DNA from: Actinoplanes nipponensis
GTDB lineage: Bacteria; Actinomycetota; Actinomycetes; Mycobacteriales; Micromonosporaceae
Reading direction: 5' to 3'
Assembly (NCBI RefSeq): GCF_016862275.1
Contig: NZ_BOMQ01000011.1
Location: 119,863 to 183,862, forward strand
Length of the DNA: 64,000 bases
Below the pieces are notes generated by a model. That model was not told the origin of the DNA, did not search any database, and saw nothing but the letters and a program-made list of their open reading frames with translations. The translations under genes and the position numbers were made by a program. Position 1 is the stretch's first letter. Every line of letters starts with the position of its first letter. Positions 7,822 to 15,970 of this stretch are shown here, piece by piece.

Positions 7822-9288
7822 ATGGTGACCCGGAGAACCGTTCTCGGCGCGACCGCGGCCGGCGCGCTCGGCAGCACCCTGATCGGCGGCGCGGCCCGAG
7901 CGGATGCCACCGTCACCATCGACCCGGCCGCCGATCACGGCGCGTGGCAGGGATGGGGGACGTCCCTGGCCTGGTGGGCCAACGTCTTCGGCGACCGCGA
8001 CGACTTCGCGGACCTCTTCTTCACCACGAGGCAGGTCGCCTACAACGGCGCCACCCTGCCCGGGCTGGGCCTGACCATCGCCCGCTACAACCTGGGCGCC
8101 AGCAGCTTCAACGACGTGGCCGGCGAACGGATGGTCGCCTCGCCGAACATCCCCCGGTTCAAGCAGATCGAGGGCTACTGGCAGGACTGGCGCAACACCG
8201 ACCCGAACTCCTCGGCGTGGAACTGGAACGCCGATGCCAAGCAGCGCGCGGCGCTGGTCAAGGCCACCCAGCGGGGGGCGATCAGCGAGCTGTTCGCCAA
8301 TTCGCCGATGTGGTGGATGTGCCTCAACCACAACCCGTCCGGGGCGGCCGGCGGCGGCCCGAACCTGCAGTCGTGGAACCACTCGCAGCACGCCGCCCAC
8401 CTGGCGATCGTCGCCCGCCGGGCCCGCGACAACTGGGGCGTGAGCTTCCGGACGGTGGACCCCTTCAACGAGCCGTCGTCCAACTGGTGGCGCGCCGACG
8501 GCACCCAGGAGGGCTGCTACATCGACGCCGCCACCCAGCGCAGCGTCCTGGCGCAGCTGCGGGCCGAGCTGAACCGCCAGGGACTGTCCGGCGTGACGGT
8601 CTCGGCGTCCGACGAGACGAGCTACGACCTGGCCCGCACGACGTTCGGCAGCTTCGACGCCGCCACCCGGTCCCTGATCGGCCAGGTCAACGTGCACGGC
8701 TATCAGGGCGGCGGCGGCCGGCGCGACCTGCTCTTCAACGACGTGCGCGCGGCGGGCAAGGTGCTCTGGAACTCCGAGACCGGCGACGGCGACGGCACCG
8801 GGCTCACCCTGGCCGCGAACCTGTGCCTGGACTGGCGCTGGCTGCACCCGACCGCCTGGTGCTACTGGCAGGTGATGGACCCCAGCGCCGGGTGGGGCAC
8901 GATCCGGTACGACGCCGGCACCCTGACCGCCCGGGCCGTCGAGACGAAGTACTACGTGCTCGCCCAGTTCACCCGGCACATCCGCCCCGGCATGCGGATC
9001 ATCGACACCGGGGCCGGCAACGCCGCGGCGGCCTACGACCCCGCCGCCCGCCGGCTGGTCGTCGTCGCCGTGAACACCGGCGCGGCGCAGAACCTGACCT
9101 TCGACCTGTCCCGCTTCGCGCAGGTCACCGGCGGCAGCAACGGCGTGGTCACCCGCTGGTCCACCGTGCCGGCCGGGACCGACCGTTACGCGGCCCGCTC
9201 CGACCTGGGGCTGAGTGGCAAGTCGCTGCGGGTGCCGTTCGCCGCCGCCTCGGTGCAGACGCTCCAGATCGACGGCGTCACCGTGTGA
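7822..9288 (+). CDS. Secreted GH30-family glycoside hydrolase (endo-beta-1,6-galactanase-like)
   Basis: 488 residues. ATG 7822 is chosen because GGAGG lies 6 bases upstream and a twin-arginine signal follows (TRRTVLGATAAGALG, cleavage near ARADA). The mature protein has the GH30 (beta/alpha)8 fold beginning HGAWQGWGTSLAWWANVFG. Catalytic residues: acid/base E217 in DPFNEPSSNWW and nucleophile E319 in LWNSETGDGDG. Closest character is subfamily 5, endo-beta-1,6-galactanases acting on arabinogalactan side chains. The C-terminal ~90 residues form the usual beta-sandwich. Probably exported folded through Tat. With GH12 and GH120 nearby it suggests plant-polysaccharide degradation. The family is firm; the exact linkage is inference. 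Confidence 0.88.
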   Translation: MVTRRTVLGATAAGALGSTLIGGAARADATVTIDPAADHGAWQGWGTSLAWWANVFGDRDDFADLFFTTRQVAYNGATLPGLGLTIARYNLGASSFNDVAGERMVASPNIPRFKQIEGYWQDWRNTDPNSSAWNWNADAKQRAALVKATQRGAISELFANSPMWWMCLNHNPSGAAGGGPNLQSWNHSQHAAHLAIVARRARDNWGVSFRTVDPFNEPSSNWWRADGTQEGCYIDAATQRSVLAQLRAELNRQGLSGVTVSASDETSYDLARTTFGSFDAATRSLIGQVNVHGYQGGGGRRDLLFNDVRAAGKVLWNSETGDGDGTGLTLAANLCLDWRWLHPTAWCYWQVMDPSAGWGTIRYDAGTLTARAVETKYYVLAQFTRHIRPGMRIIDTGAGNAAAAYDPAARRLVVVAVNTGAAQNLTFDLSRFAQVTGGSNGVVTRWSTVPAGTDRYAARSDLGLSGKSLRVPFAAASVQTLQIDGVTV

Positions 9289-9294
9289 CGTCGC

Positions 9295-9317
9295 GGCCGG
9301 CGCCGCCCGCGCCGGCC
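9295..9317 (+). terminator. Hairpin after GH30 gene
   Basis: Perfect 9-base stem GGCCGGCGC/GCGCCGGCC with a 5-base loop, starting 6 bases after the GH30 stop. No U-tract, as usual for actinobacterial terminators. Confidence 0.55.
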
Positions 9318-9339
9318 CCCCGCACCCCTCATGATGAGT

Positions 9340-9375
9340 TGTCCCGCCCGCACCCGTCATATCTGCGACGGGACA
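9340..9375 (+). promoter_or_regulatory. Inverted repeat upstream of ECF sigma factor gene
   Basis: TGTCCCG (9340-9346) and CGGGACA (9369-9375) are exact inverted repeats 22 bases apart, just before the sigma factor gene. A second small palindrome CTCATGATGAG is at 9328-9338. They could be an operator or part of an autoregulated ECF promoter; evidence is positional only. Confidence 0.3.
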
Positions 9376-9398
9376 CGAACAGGCGGAGGGATGACGTG

Positions 9399-10397
9399 AT
9401 GAGTGCGGAAACGCGGCTGGAGGAACGGGACGTGAGCGGTCCGGGCGAGGTCGACGAGCCGGCGTTCACGGGCCTGGCGGAGCGGCACCGGCGCGAGCTC
9501 CACGTGCACTGCTACCGGATGCTCGGCTCGTTCGAGGACGCCGAGGACACCGTGCAGGAGACGTTCCTGCGCGCCTGGCGGCGGCGGGAGACCTTCGCGG
9601 GCCGGTCGACGTTCCGGGCCTGGCTGTACCGGATCGCCACCAACGCCTGCCTGGACCTGCTGGCCAAGCGCCGCCCGGAGCCCGCCACCGGCGGCGAGGT
9701 GCGGTGGCTGCAGCCCTACCCGGACCGGCTGCTCGACGAGCTGCCCGCGGGCGACGCGGACGAGCCGGAGGCCGTCGCCGTTGCCCGCGAGACGATCGAG
9801 CTGGCGTACCTGGTCGCGGTCCAGCACCTCGCGCCGCGCCCGCGGGCGGTGCTGATTCTGCGGGACGTGCTGGGCTGGCCGGCCAAGGACGTCGCGGAGC
9901 TGCTCGGGGACTCCGTCAACTCGGTGAACAGCGCGCTGCAGCGGGCCCGCGCCGGCCTGCGGGAGCACCTGCCCGCCGAGCGGCAGGACTGGACCGGCGG
10001 CGAGGAGGACACCGGCACGCGGGAGCTGGTCCGCCGCTTCACCGACGCCAGCGTGGCCACCGACATCCCCCGGCTCGCCGCGATGCTGCGGGACGACGTC
10101 CGCTGCTCGATGCCGCCCACCCCGGGGCTGTACGTCGGCCGGGACGCGGTGGTGCAGGACTGGATGGAGAGCGGCTTCGCGGGCATGACGGGCCTGCGCG
10201 CCGTCCCCACCTCGGTGAACCGCCAGCCCGCCGTCGCCTTCTACCACTGGCGGGAGGCGGAGGGCGCGTACCTGCCGCTGACGATCGACGTCCTGCGCAT
10301 CACCGGCGGGGCGATCGCCGAGATCGTCACCTTCCACCACGACCAGTTCCCGCGGCTCGGTCTGCCCGCGCGCCTGCCGGCGGACGGCACGCCGTGA
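9399..10397 (+). CDS. ECF sigma factor with SnoaL-like C-terminal domain (SigG/TIGR02960-type)
   Basis: 332 residues. Region 2 (LAERHRRELHVHCYRMLGSF, then EDTVQETFLRAWRR) and region 4 (PRAVLILRDVLGWPAKDVAEL) define an extracytoplasmic-function sigma-70 factor. Residues ~210-325 form a SnoaL/NTF2-like domain (RFTDASVATDIPRLAAML, GLYVGRDAVVQDWM), the arrangement of SigG-like (ECF56-type) factors, in which the tail rather than a separate anti-sigma factor is thought to regulate activity. ATG 9399 follows GGAGGG by 8 bases; GTG 9396 is an alternative. It overlaps the next small membrane protein gene by GTGA, suggesting co-expression. Target promoters are unknown. Confidence 0.9.
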   Translation: MSAETRLEERDVSGPGEVDEPAFTGLAERHRRELHVHCYRMLGSFEDAEDTVQETFLRAWRRRETFAGRSTFRAWLYRIATNACLDLLAKRRPEPATGGEVRWLQPYPDRLLDELPAGDADEPEAVAVARETIELAYLVAVQHLAPRPRAVLILRDVLGWPAKDVAELLGDSVNSVNSALQRARAGLREHLPAERQDWTGGEEDTGTRELVRRFTDASVATDIPRLAAMLRDDVRCSMPPTPGLYVGRDAVVQDWMESGFAGMTGLRAVPTSVNRQPAVAFYHWREAEGAYLPLTIDVLRITGGAIAEIVTFHHDQFPRLGLPARLPADGTP

Positions 10398-10861
10398 CCA
10401 GCGGGAACGAGACCGGGGTGGCCGCCGGGCCGGCACCGGGCCGGGCCGGCCGCACCCGCCGGCTCGCCGGCGCCGGGGTGCTCGCCGCCCTCGCGGCGAC
10501 GGCGGCCACCACCGTCGCCGCCGCGTTCGCCAAGGCCGTGGGCGTCGACTTCGCGATCCCCGACGGCGGCGAGACGATCCCGCTGCCGGGGTTCGCCGTG
10601 GTGACCTGTTTCTTCTCGATGGTGGGCCTGGCCCTCGCCGTCGCCCTGCTCCGGTGGAGCGCCCGCCCGGCCGAGCGGTTCGTGGCGACGGCGGTGTCGC
10701 TGACCGCGATCTCGTTGATCCCGCCCCTGGTCTCCGGGGCCGACGCCGCCACCGTCACCGCCCTGATCGGACTGCACCTCGTCCCGGCGGCGGTGATGAT
10801 CCCGGTCCTGGCGCGGAGCCTGCGCGCCCGGACCGAGGGACGGTCCGGGCGCCGCCGGTGA
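10394..10861 (+). CDS. Four-helix membrane protein (DUF6069-like)
   Basis: 155 residues starting at GTG 10394, which overlaps the stop of the sigma factor gene by four bases, so translation is coupled. After a basic N-terminus (RAGRTRRLAG) there are four hydrophobic helices separated by short loops, the layout of DUF6069 proteins that often accompany SnoaL-tailed sigma factors or polyketide-related genes. No catalytic motif. The coupling makes a functional link to the sigma factor plausible, for example as membrane partner or target, but the sequence does not show which. Confidence 0.7.
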   Translation: MTSGNETGVAAGPAPGRAGRTRRLAGAGVLAALAATAATTVAAAFAKAVGVDFAIPDGGETIPLPGFAVVTCFFSMVGLALAVALLRWSARPAERFVATAVSLTAISLIPPLVSGADAATVTALIGLHLVPAAVMIPVLARSLRARTEGRSGRRR

Positions 10862-10875
10862 CCCGGCCGGGCCGG

Positions 10876-11778
10876 TCAGGAGATGGTGCGGGGCAGGTGG
10901 CGGGCCTGGGCGACACGCTGCTTCCAGGCCGCGCGGACCGCGTCGATCTCCTTGCGGTGGCGTCGCTCCCACGCGGGCAGCCGCGCCGCGATCAGCCGCA
11001 GGGCGATCCGGTACGCCGGGAGCCGGCAGGCCACGTCGGCGTCGAACGCGGCGTGGATCCGCCGGACGCCACGGGTCCACGCCGCGGCCGGTGGGCGGCC
11101 GTCGCGCGGCGCGTCCCGGTAGGAGATGCGGGGCTGGAACAGGAAGTCGGTGCGCTCGGCGACGTCGTAGCCGTACCGGTTCTTCATGCACGCGCGGTAG
11201 GGGCGCATCGCCGCGATCACGGCGGGGTCGCGTTCCGCGGCGTCGAGCAGCCCGGGGAAACCGGAGAGCGGGTACACCCCGGCCGGCGGATCGACCCCGA
11301 GATAGAGCTGGTGCTGGTACGGCGCGGTGCACCGGTTGAGGGTCGCCACGTCGGCGGGCCGGGTCGGGCCCCACGAATCCAGCACTCCGGTCGGCGCGAG
11401 CCGGGCGGCGGCCACCTGGTGGAGGATGATCGACCGGCCCCGGTCGGTGATCGAGTCGGCGACGGAACCGCGGCCGGAGCCGAAGCCGAGGTCGGCGTCG
11501 GTGAACTCGTCGTAACCGCTGGCGAAGGGCCGGGCGCGGAACGGCCGGCCGGCGGCCCACATGCACCTGGCCACGCCGCCCTCGACCCGGTGATAGTTGA
11601 TCAGTTCCGCGGCCTGCCGCTCCGCCCGGTGGCCGGCGATGCGGACGTACAGGGTGTCCAGCCGCTGGGCGGTGGCCGCGAGGTCGACCCGTTCGGGCGA
11701 GCCGCGGCCCGGGGCCGGCGAGACCAGCAGCAACGCGATCGCCGACCAGGCCGGCACCATGAACCACTTCGTCCTCAT
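10876..11778 (-). CDS. Secreted protein of unknown function with conserved cysteines
   Basis: 300 residues with an N-terminal hydrophobic signal (MRTKWFMVPAWSAIALLLVS). The mature part has well-spaced cysteines (GGVARCMWAAG, TLNRCTAPY, MRPYRACMKNRYG, FDADVACRLPAYR) likely to form two disulphides, and ends in a basic amphipathic helix. The pattern resembles small-to-medium secreted actinomycete proteins annotated only as hypothetical. It is a single gene, separated from the upstream phosphoesterase gene by a strong hairpin terminator. No function assigned. Confidence 0.72.
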   Translation of the reverse strand: MRTKWFMVPAWSAIALLLVSPAPGRGSPERVDLAATAQRLDTLYVRIAGHRAERQAAELINYHRVEGGVARCMWAAGRPFRARPFASGYDEFTDADLGFGSGRGSVADSITDRGRSIILHQVAAARLAPTGVLDSWGPTRPADVATLNRCTAPYQHQLYLGVDPPAGVYPLSGFPGLLDAAERDPAVIAAMRPYRACMKNRYGYDVAERTDFLFQPRISYRDAPRDGRPPAAAWTRGVRRIHAAFDADVACRLPAYRIALRLIAARLPAWERRHRKEIDAVRAAWKQRVAQARHLPRTIS

Positions 11779-11843
11779 GGACGGCAGAACGATCTGGTTC
11801 GCGCCTGATGACGGGTGCTGCCGGCCGGTGGCGGGCTGCGTGC

Positions 11844-11885
11844 TGAGCTACCGGGGCGGCGGCAGCCCGCCGCCCCGGTAGCTCA
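11844..11885 (-). terminator. Perfect 19-bp hairpin terminator of the phosphoesterase gene
   Basis: Arms 11844-11862 and 11867-11885 are exact inverted repeats with a 4-base loop (cagc). The TGA stop of the phosphoesterase lies within one arm. It separates this transcript from the next minus-strand gene starting at 11778. Confidence 0.8.
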
Positions 11886-13523
11886 GTGGTGCCGGATCCC
11901 GCCGACCCGCAGGGCCGGACTCAGGTCGTTGACGCGGGCGTCCCGGCCGAAGCGGGTGTCGAGGGGCGCCAGGCCGTACTGCTGCTCGATGGTGCGCAGG
12001 ATGGAGGTCGTGTCGTAGGACGTGTGGTCGACGCCGGACCGGCGCAGCGACCGGGAGATCAGCACGGCGGGGATGCGGGTGCCGGGCCCGTACTCGTCGG
12101 CCGGGCCGGGTGTGGCGTGCCGGCCCTGGCCGGGCGGCACGACGTGATCCCACTGGCCGCCGAACTCGTCGTAGGTCACCACGATCAGGGTGCGGTCGGC
12201 CTGCGGCCCGGTCATGACCGCGTCGAGCAGGTCCACCAGGTGCCGCTCGCCGTTGTCGGTGCTGGCGTACCCGGGATGCTCGTTCTCCGCCCCGTACGGC
12301 TTGACGAAGCTGACCGCCGGGAGCGTCCCCTCGCGGGCGGCGGCGAAGAACGCGGTCTCGTCCCGCAGGTGGTCGCGGGGGTGCTCGCCGGTGCGCGGGT
12401 CGACGTAGCCGGGCGCGTACCGGGCGAAGTAGTTGAAGGGCTGGTGGTGGTACTGGAACAGCGGACCGGGATGCCCGGCCGCCGCGTCGTTCCAGCCGCC
12501 GGCGTACCAGGCCCAGCCGATGTTCCGCTCGGACAGCTCGTCGCCGATCGTACGGCGGTAGCCCGGCGCGGCCGGGTCGACGTTGTTGACCAGCGGCAGC
12601 GTGTTGGCGCCGCCCGCGGACGGCGGGCTGGCCGGCTGGACGGTGTTGACCGCGTAGTCGCCGCAGGCGTAACCGGGCCGCCCGGGGCAGGCCTGGGTGA
12701 GCGGCCCGTCGTTGAGCGCCGGGTCGCTGGTGCGCAGGGGGTACGCCCGCACGCCGGTGCCCGCGGCCGGCGGATTGGGGTTCGGGAAGCCCTGCGCGTC
12801 GATGACCGAGTGGGCGGTGGCGGGCGCGCCGGGCCACGGCGGCGCCTGGGCGGCGACGAGATACTGGTGGTTGAGGAACGATCCGCCGAACGCGGCCTGG
12901 AAGAACCGGTCCGCGATCACGTAGTGCGGCGCCCCGGCGGCGTGCAGGTACTGGTAGATGGGCAGCTGGCGGGTCTCGTAGTAGCCCTGGGTGAGGCCGG
13001 TGGCGTCGCTGCCGGTGCTGTAGCGGTCCATCCGGCCGCCGTCCAGCTGGTACTGCTCCTGGTAGAACCGGTGCACCAGGTCGCGGGTGCAGCCGCCGGG
13101 AGTGCCGCCCGGGCAGGTCGGACTCTCCGGCGTGACGTAGTCGTTGATCGAGAACGGCCGGTTCCGGAAGTGGCTGGCGAAGGAGAAGCCGTTGCTCGCC
13201 GTGTCGGTGCCGCAGGTGGGGGCGAGCGGCGGCGTCGCCAGGCTCGGGTCGTTCTGATAGAGGCACCGGTAGGGCGTGCCGTCCTGCCGGACCTGGGTGC
13301 TGCGGCGCGCGTAGCCCGGCGAGCCGCGCCCGTCGACCCGCTGGGCGCCGACCCGTCCCCAGCCGGCGTACATGTTGTCGAAGCTGTGGTTCTCCTGGTA
13401 GATGACCACGAGCCGGGTGAACGGGCCGAGCGGGCCGGCCCGGCGATGGGCCGCTTCGGCCGGGGCGACCGCCGCCGCCAGAACGAGAACGATCGCACCG
13501 AGCGCCGCGCTGATCCGCCTCAT
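11883..13523 (-). CDS. Secreted phosphoesterase (phospholipase C / acid phosphatase AcpA-like)
   Basis: 546 residues. ATG 13523 is preferred because GGAG precedes it by about 6 bases; an in-frame GTG at 13547 lacks this. A Sec signal peptide (MRRISAALGAIVLVLAAAVA) ends near AEAAH. The catalytic domain starts FTRLVVIYQENHSFDNMYAG, where the ENHSFDN motif supplies the metal-binding Glu/Asn and nucleophile region of the phosphoesterase/alkaline phosphatase superfamily (PF04185). Later metal-site motifs include VSFVKPYGAENEHPGY and VVTYDEFGGQWDHV, and the end is TTSILRTIEQQYGL. Probably releases phosphate or hydrolyses phospholipids outside the cell; exact substrate open. Confidence 0.88.
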   Translation of the reverse strand: MRRISAALGAIVLVLAAAVAPAEAAHRRAGPLGPFTRLVVIYQENHSFDNMYAGWGRVGAQRVDGRGSPGYARRSTQVRQDGTPYRCLYQNDPSLATPPLAPTCGTDTASNGFSFASHFRNRPFSINDYVTPESPTCPGGTPGGCTRDLVHRFYQEQYQLDGGRMDRYSTGSDATGLTQGYYETRQLPIYQYLHAAGAPHYVIADRFFQAAFGGSFLNHQYLVAAQAPPWPGAPATAHSVIDAQGFPNPNPPAAGTGVRAYPLRTSDPALNDGPLTQACPGRPGYACGDYAVNTVQPASPPSAGGANTLPLVNNVDPAAPGYRRTIGDELSERNIGWAWYAGGWNDAAAGHPGPLFQYHHQPFNYFARYAPGYVDPRTGEHPRDHLRDETAFFAAAREGTLPAVSFVKPYGAENEHPGYASTDNGERHLVDLLDAVMTGPQADRTLIVVTYDEFGGQWDHVVPPGQGRHATPGPADEYGPGTRIPAVLISRSLRRSGVDHTSYDTTSILRTIEQQYGLAPLDTRFGRDARVNDLSPALRVGGIRHH

Positions 13524-13633
13524 GTCCACTCCAGACGTCCGACTCACCGCAACTTATCGCGCTCGCCCCCCGCGGTCGAGGCTGTCTCTCGTGGCACCCA
13601 TCGTCGATTGCCGCGAGCCGGGCAGGCGCCGGT

Positions 13634-14542
13634 TCACCAGGGGCGGGGCCGGCGGGGGAGCAGCGCCGGGACACGGCGCATGTAGTCGGCATAGGCGGGC
13701 CGGCGCCGCAGGGACCGGCGGTCCATCAGCGGCACGCTGACGAAGGTGAACAGCAGGACCATGACGACCGGGCCGAGCACGGTCCACCACCAGGACGGGT
13801 CGGCGGCCAGCCCGAACAGCCACAGGCCCCACCAGAAACCGATCTCGCCGAGGTAGTTCGGGTGCCGCGCATAGCGCCACAGCCCGTGCTCGAGCGTGCG
13901 TCCCCGGTTGCCGGGATCGCGCGCGAAACGGCGCACCTGCCGGTCGGCGACGGCCTCGACGACGATGGCGCCGCCGGTCACCACGGTCGCGGCGAGGTCC
14001 AGGAGACCGAAGGGCCGCCCGGTCGCCGTCACGGCCGGCCAGGCCGCCAGCAGGCCGGCGAAGACGACCAGCGTGGGCATGAGCTGGATGCCGGTGAGGT
14101 TGACCAGCCACCAGGGCAGCGCGCGCGGGCGTTGCTCGCGCAGCTGCACGTACCGCCAGTCCTCGTGGCCCAGGCCGCGCCACGACGATGCCCAGTTGGC
14201 CGTCAGGCGGACGGCCCAGGCCAGGACCAGCAGCACCACGGCCGCCGGCCGGCCGGCGAGCGCGCCGGGGTCGGCGCCGGTCCGCCAGACCACCCACGCG
14301 ACGACGATCACCGCCGGGGCGACGCTCCAGTACGGATCGTAGAGGCTCGCGTTGGCCACCAGCGTGCTCGCGGCGAAGACCACGACGGTGGCGGCCAGGT
14401 CGGCGCCCAGGGTGACCAGCAGCGGGTGCCGGCCCGGGAGCGCGGCGACCACGATCCCCGCGGCGACCGCGGCCACCACGTAGCTCGCGGCCACGACGGT
14501 GAAGCCCGCGACCGGGTTGCGGCCGACCCGGTCCGCTGCCAT
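13634..14542 (-). CDS. DUF1295 family membrane protein (steroid 5-alpha-reductase-like)
   Basis: 302 residues with about eight membrane helices. The diagnostic C-terminal motif GLWRYARHPNYLGEIGFWWG is present, followed by VPLMDRRSLRRRPAYADYMR. This is the isoprenylcysteine methyltransferase/steroid reductase-like fold of DUF1295 proteins, which bind NAD(P)H or SAM in the membrane. Internal motifs SLYDPYWSVAPAV and LTANWASSWRGLGHEDWRY are also typical. The substrate is not known for bacterial members. It is transcribed alone, divergently from the next gene. Confidence 0.85.
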   Translation of the reverse strand: MAADRVGRNPVAGFTVVAASYVVAAVAAGIVVAALPGRHPLLVTLGADLAATVVVFAASTLVANASLYDPYWSVAPAVIVVAWVVWRTGADPGALAGRPAAVVLLVLAWAVRLTANWASSWRGLGHEDWRYVQLREQRPRALPWWLVNLTGIQLMPTLVVFAGLLAAWPAVTATGRPFGLLDLAATVVTGGAIVVEAVADRQVRRFARDPGNRGRTLEHGLWRYARHPNYLGEIGFWWGLWLFGLAADPSWWWTVLGPVVMVLLFTFVSVPLMDRRSLRRRPAYADYMRRVPALLPRRPRPW

Positions 14543-14588
14543 GCGGGCAGCCTAGTTCGCCGGCGCCGCGGTGTGATCGACTGGAGCC

Positions 14589-15092
14589 GTGGATGCCGAG
14601 GCCGAACGCGAAGCGCAACTGGCGGCACGGGTCCGGGAGCACCTGCAGCCCGGCGAGACCCTCCGGGCCGCCGTCTGGGTCAGCCGGCCGGACGGGCCGG
14701 CGTCGGCCGGGCCGACCCGGGCCGAGATGTCACCGTTCCGGTTCCGCCGGCCCGTGCCCGCCGGCCCCGGCGCCCGCCCGGGCGTCCACGGCGCGCCGCG
14801 CAGCCGGGCGGTCGACCTGGACGGGCACATCCGCATCGTCACCGACCCCCGGATCCTGGCCCGCACCGACCGCCGGCTCCTGGTCCTGGCCAAGCGGCTC
14901 GGCTCCTGGCGCGATCTGTTCCGCCCGGCCTCCGGTGCGCTGCCGCCGTTGCGCCTGTGCTGGGAATGCCCCCGTGCGGACCTCGCCTCGGCCACCGGGC
15001 CGGGCGGGCGGCTGCGCCTCACCTTCACCGACGGCTCCGCCGTCACCCTGCTCACCCCGGCCGCCGGCCTGCCGCCCTTCCTCGCCGCCTGA
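14589..15092 (+). CDS. Conserved hypothetical actinomycete protein
   Basis: 167 residues from GTG 14589. Starts with a charged helix (AEREAQLAARVREHLQPGE) and TLRAAVWVSRPDG, then LLVLAKRLGSWRDLF and ends with WECPRADLASATG followed by RLRLTFTDGSAVTLLTPAAG. This end resembles soluble actinomycete proteins of unknown function with a PH-like beta domain. No signal peptide, no membrane helix, no catalytic motif. It stands alone before a short tandem-repeat array. Confidence 0.68.
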   Translation: MDAEAEREAQLAARVREHLQPGETLRAAVWVSRPDGPASAGPTRAEMSPFRFRRPVPAGPGARPGVHGAPRSRAVDLDGHIRIVTDPRILARTDRRLLVLAKRLGSWRDLFRPASGALPPLRLCWECPRADLASATGPGGRLRLTFTDGSAVTLLTPAAGLPPFLAA

Positions 15093-15097
15093 ACGGG

Positions 15098-15181
15098 ATC
15101 GGGCCATCCACCAGCGGTATCGGGCCATCCACCAGCGGTATCGGGCCATCCACCAGGGGTATCGGGCCATCCACCAGGGGT
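15098..15181. repeat. Four tandem copies of a 21-bp unit
   Basis: Units at 15098-15118, 15119-15139, 15140-15160 and 15161-15181. Copies 1 and 2 are identical; copies 3 and 4 are identical to each other and differ from the first two by one base near the end (C to G). Each begins ATCGGGCCATCCACCAG. The array lies between the hypothetical gene and the CPBP protease gene, six bases after the former's stop. Confidence 0.95.
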
Positions 15182-15218
15182 GAGGCGGGGGCCGGCCCGC
15201 GGCGGCGATGCTCGACCG

Positions 15219-15941
15219 GTGACAGCCGCGCCGTCGAACCGCTGGGTGTCACCGGCGTGGGCCGTGGCCGCGACGGTGACGGTCATGGCCACGGTCCTCG
15301 CCGCCGGGCGCCTCGGGCCGCCCGGCACCATGCTGGTCGCCGGTCCGCTCGGCGCCCTGGTGGTGCTGCTCGTGGCCCGCGGGTCCGGGCTCGGCGCCGA
15401 TGACGTCGGCCTGGGGCGCGGGTCGCTGCGGCGGGGCGCGGCGTACGGGCTGGGCTGCGTCGCCGCGGTGGCCGTGGTGTACCTGGTGGCCGCCCGGCTG
15501 CCGGTCACCCGGTCCGCGTTCCTCGACGAGCGGTACCGCCTCGATCCGGGCGCGGCTGTGCGCACGGCGTTCCTGGTGATCCCGCTCGGCACGGTCCTGT
15601 TCGAGGAGGTCTCGTTCCGGGGTGTGCTGTGGGGGCTGGTGCGCCGGGAGCGGGGCGCCGCCCCGGCCACGCTGGTGTCGTCAGCGCTGTTCGGGCTCTG
15701 GCACGTACTGCCGTCCCTGCGTCTCCACCGGGTCAACCCGGCGGTGGCCGGCCTGGTCGGTCCCGGCCCGGCCGGGCCGTTCCTGGCTGTCGGCGGGGCG
15801 GTGCTGGTCACCGCCGTGGCCGGGGTGCTGTTCGGCGAGCTGCGCCGGCGCAGCGGCAGCCTGCTCGCCCCGCTCGGCCTGCACTGGGCGGTCAACGGCC
15901 TGGGCGTCCTGGTCACCGCCGGGACCGCGAGGTGGAGCTGA
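15219..15941 (+). CDS. CPBP-family intramembrane metalloprotease (CAAX protease/Abi-type)
   Basis: 240 residues with about seven membrane helices. Catalytic motifs of the CPBP/Rce1-like family: EEVSFR (E129, E130), FGLWHVLPS containing the metal-ligand His, and the third motif LGLHWAVNGLG. Bacterial members process small peptides or act in bacteriocin self-immunity; substrate unknown here. GTG 15219 is the best start because the upstream in-frame sequence is derived from the 21-bp repeats. A hydrolase membrane protein gene follows 29 bases downstream. Confidence 0.85.
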   Translation: MTAAPSNRWVSPAWAVAATVTVMATVLAAGRLGPPGTMLVAGPLGALVVLLVARGSGLGADDVGLGRGSLRRGAAYGLGCVAAVAVVYLVAARLPVTRSAFLDERYRLDPGAAVRTAFLVIPLGTVLFEEVSFRGVLWGLVRRERGAAPATLVSSALFGLWHVLPSLRLHRVNPAVAGLVGPGPAGPFLAVGGAVLVTAVAGVLFGELRRRSGSLLAPLGLHWAVNGLGVLVTAGTARWS

Positions 15942-15970
15942 GGACCGATGACGGAGAGGGTGGCGCGCAG

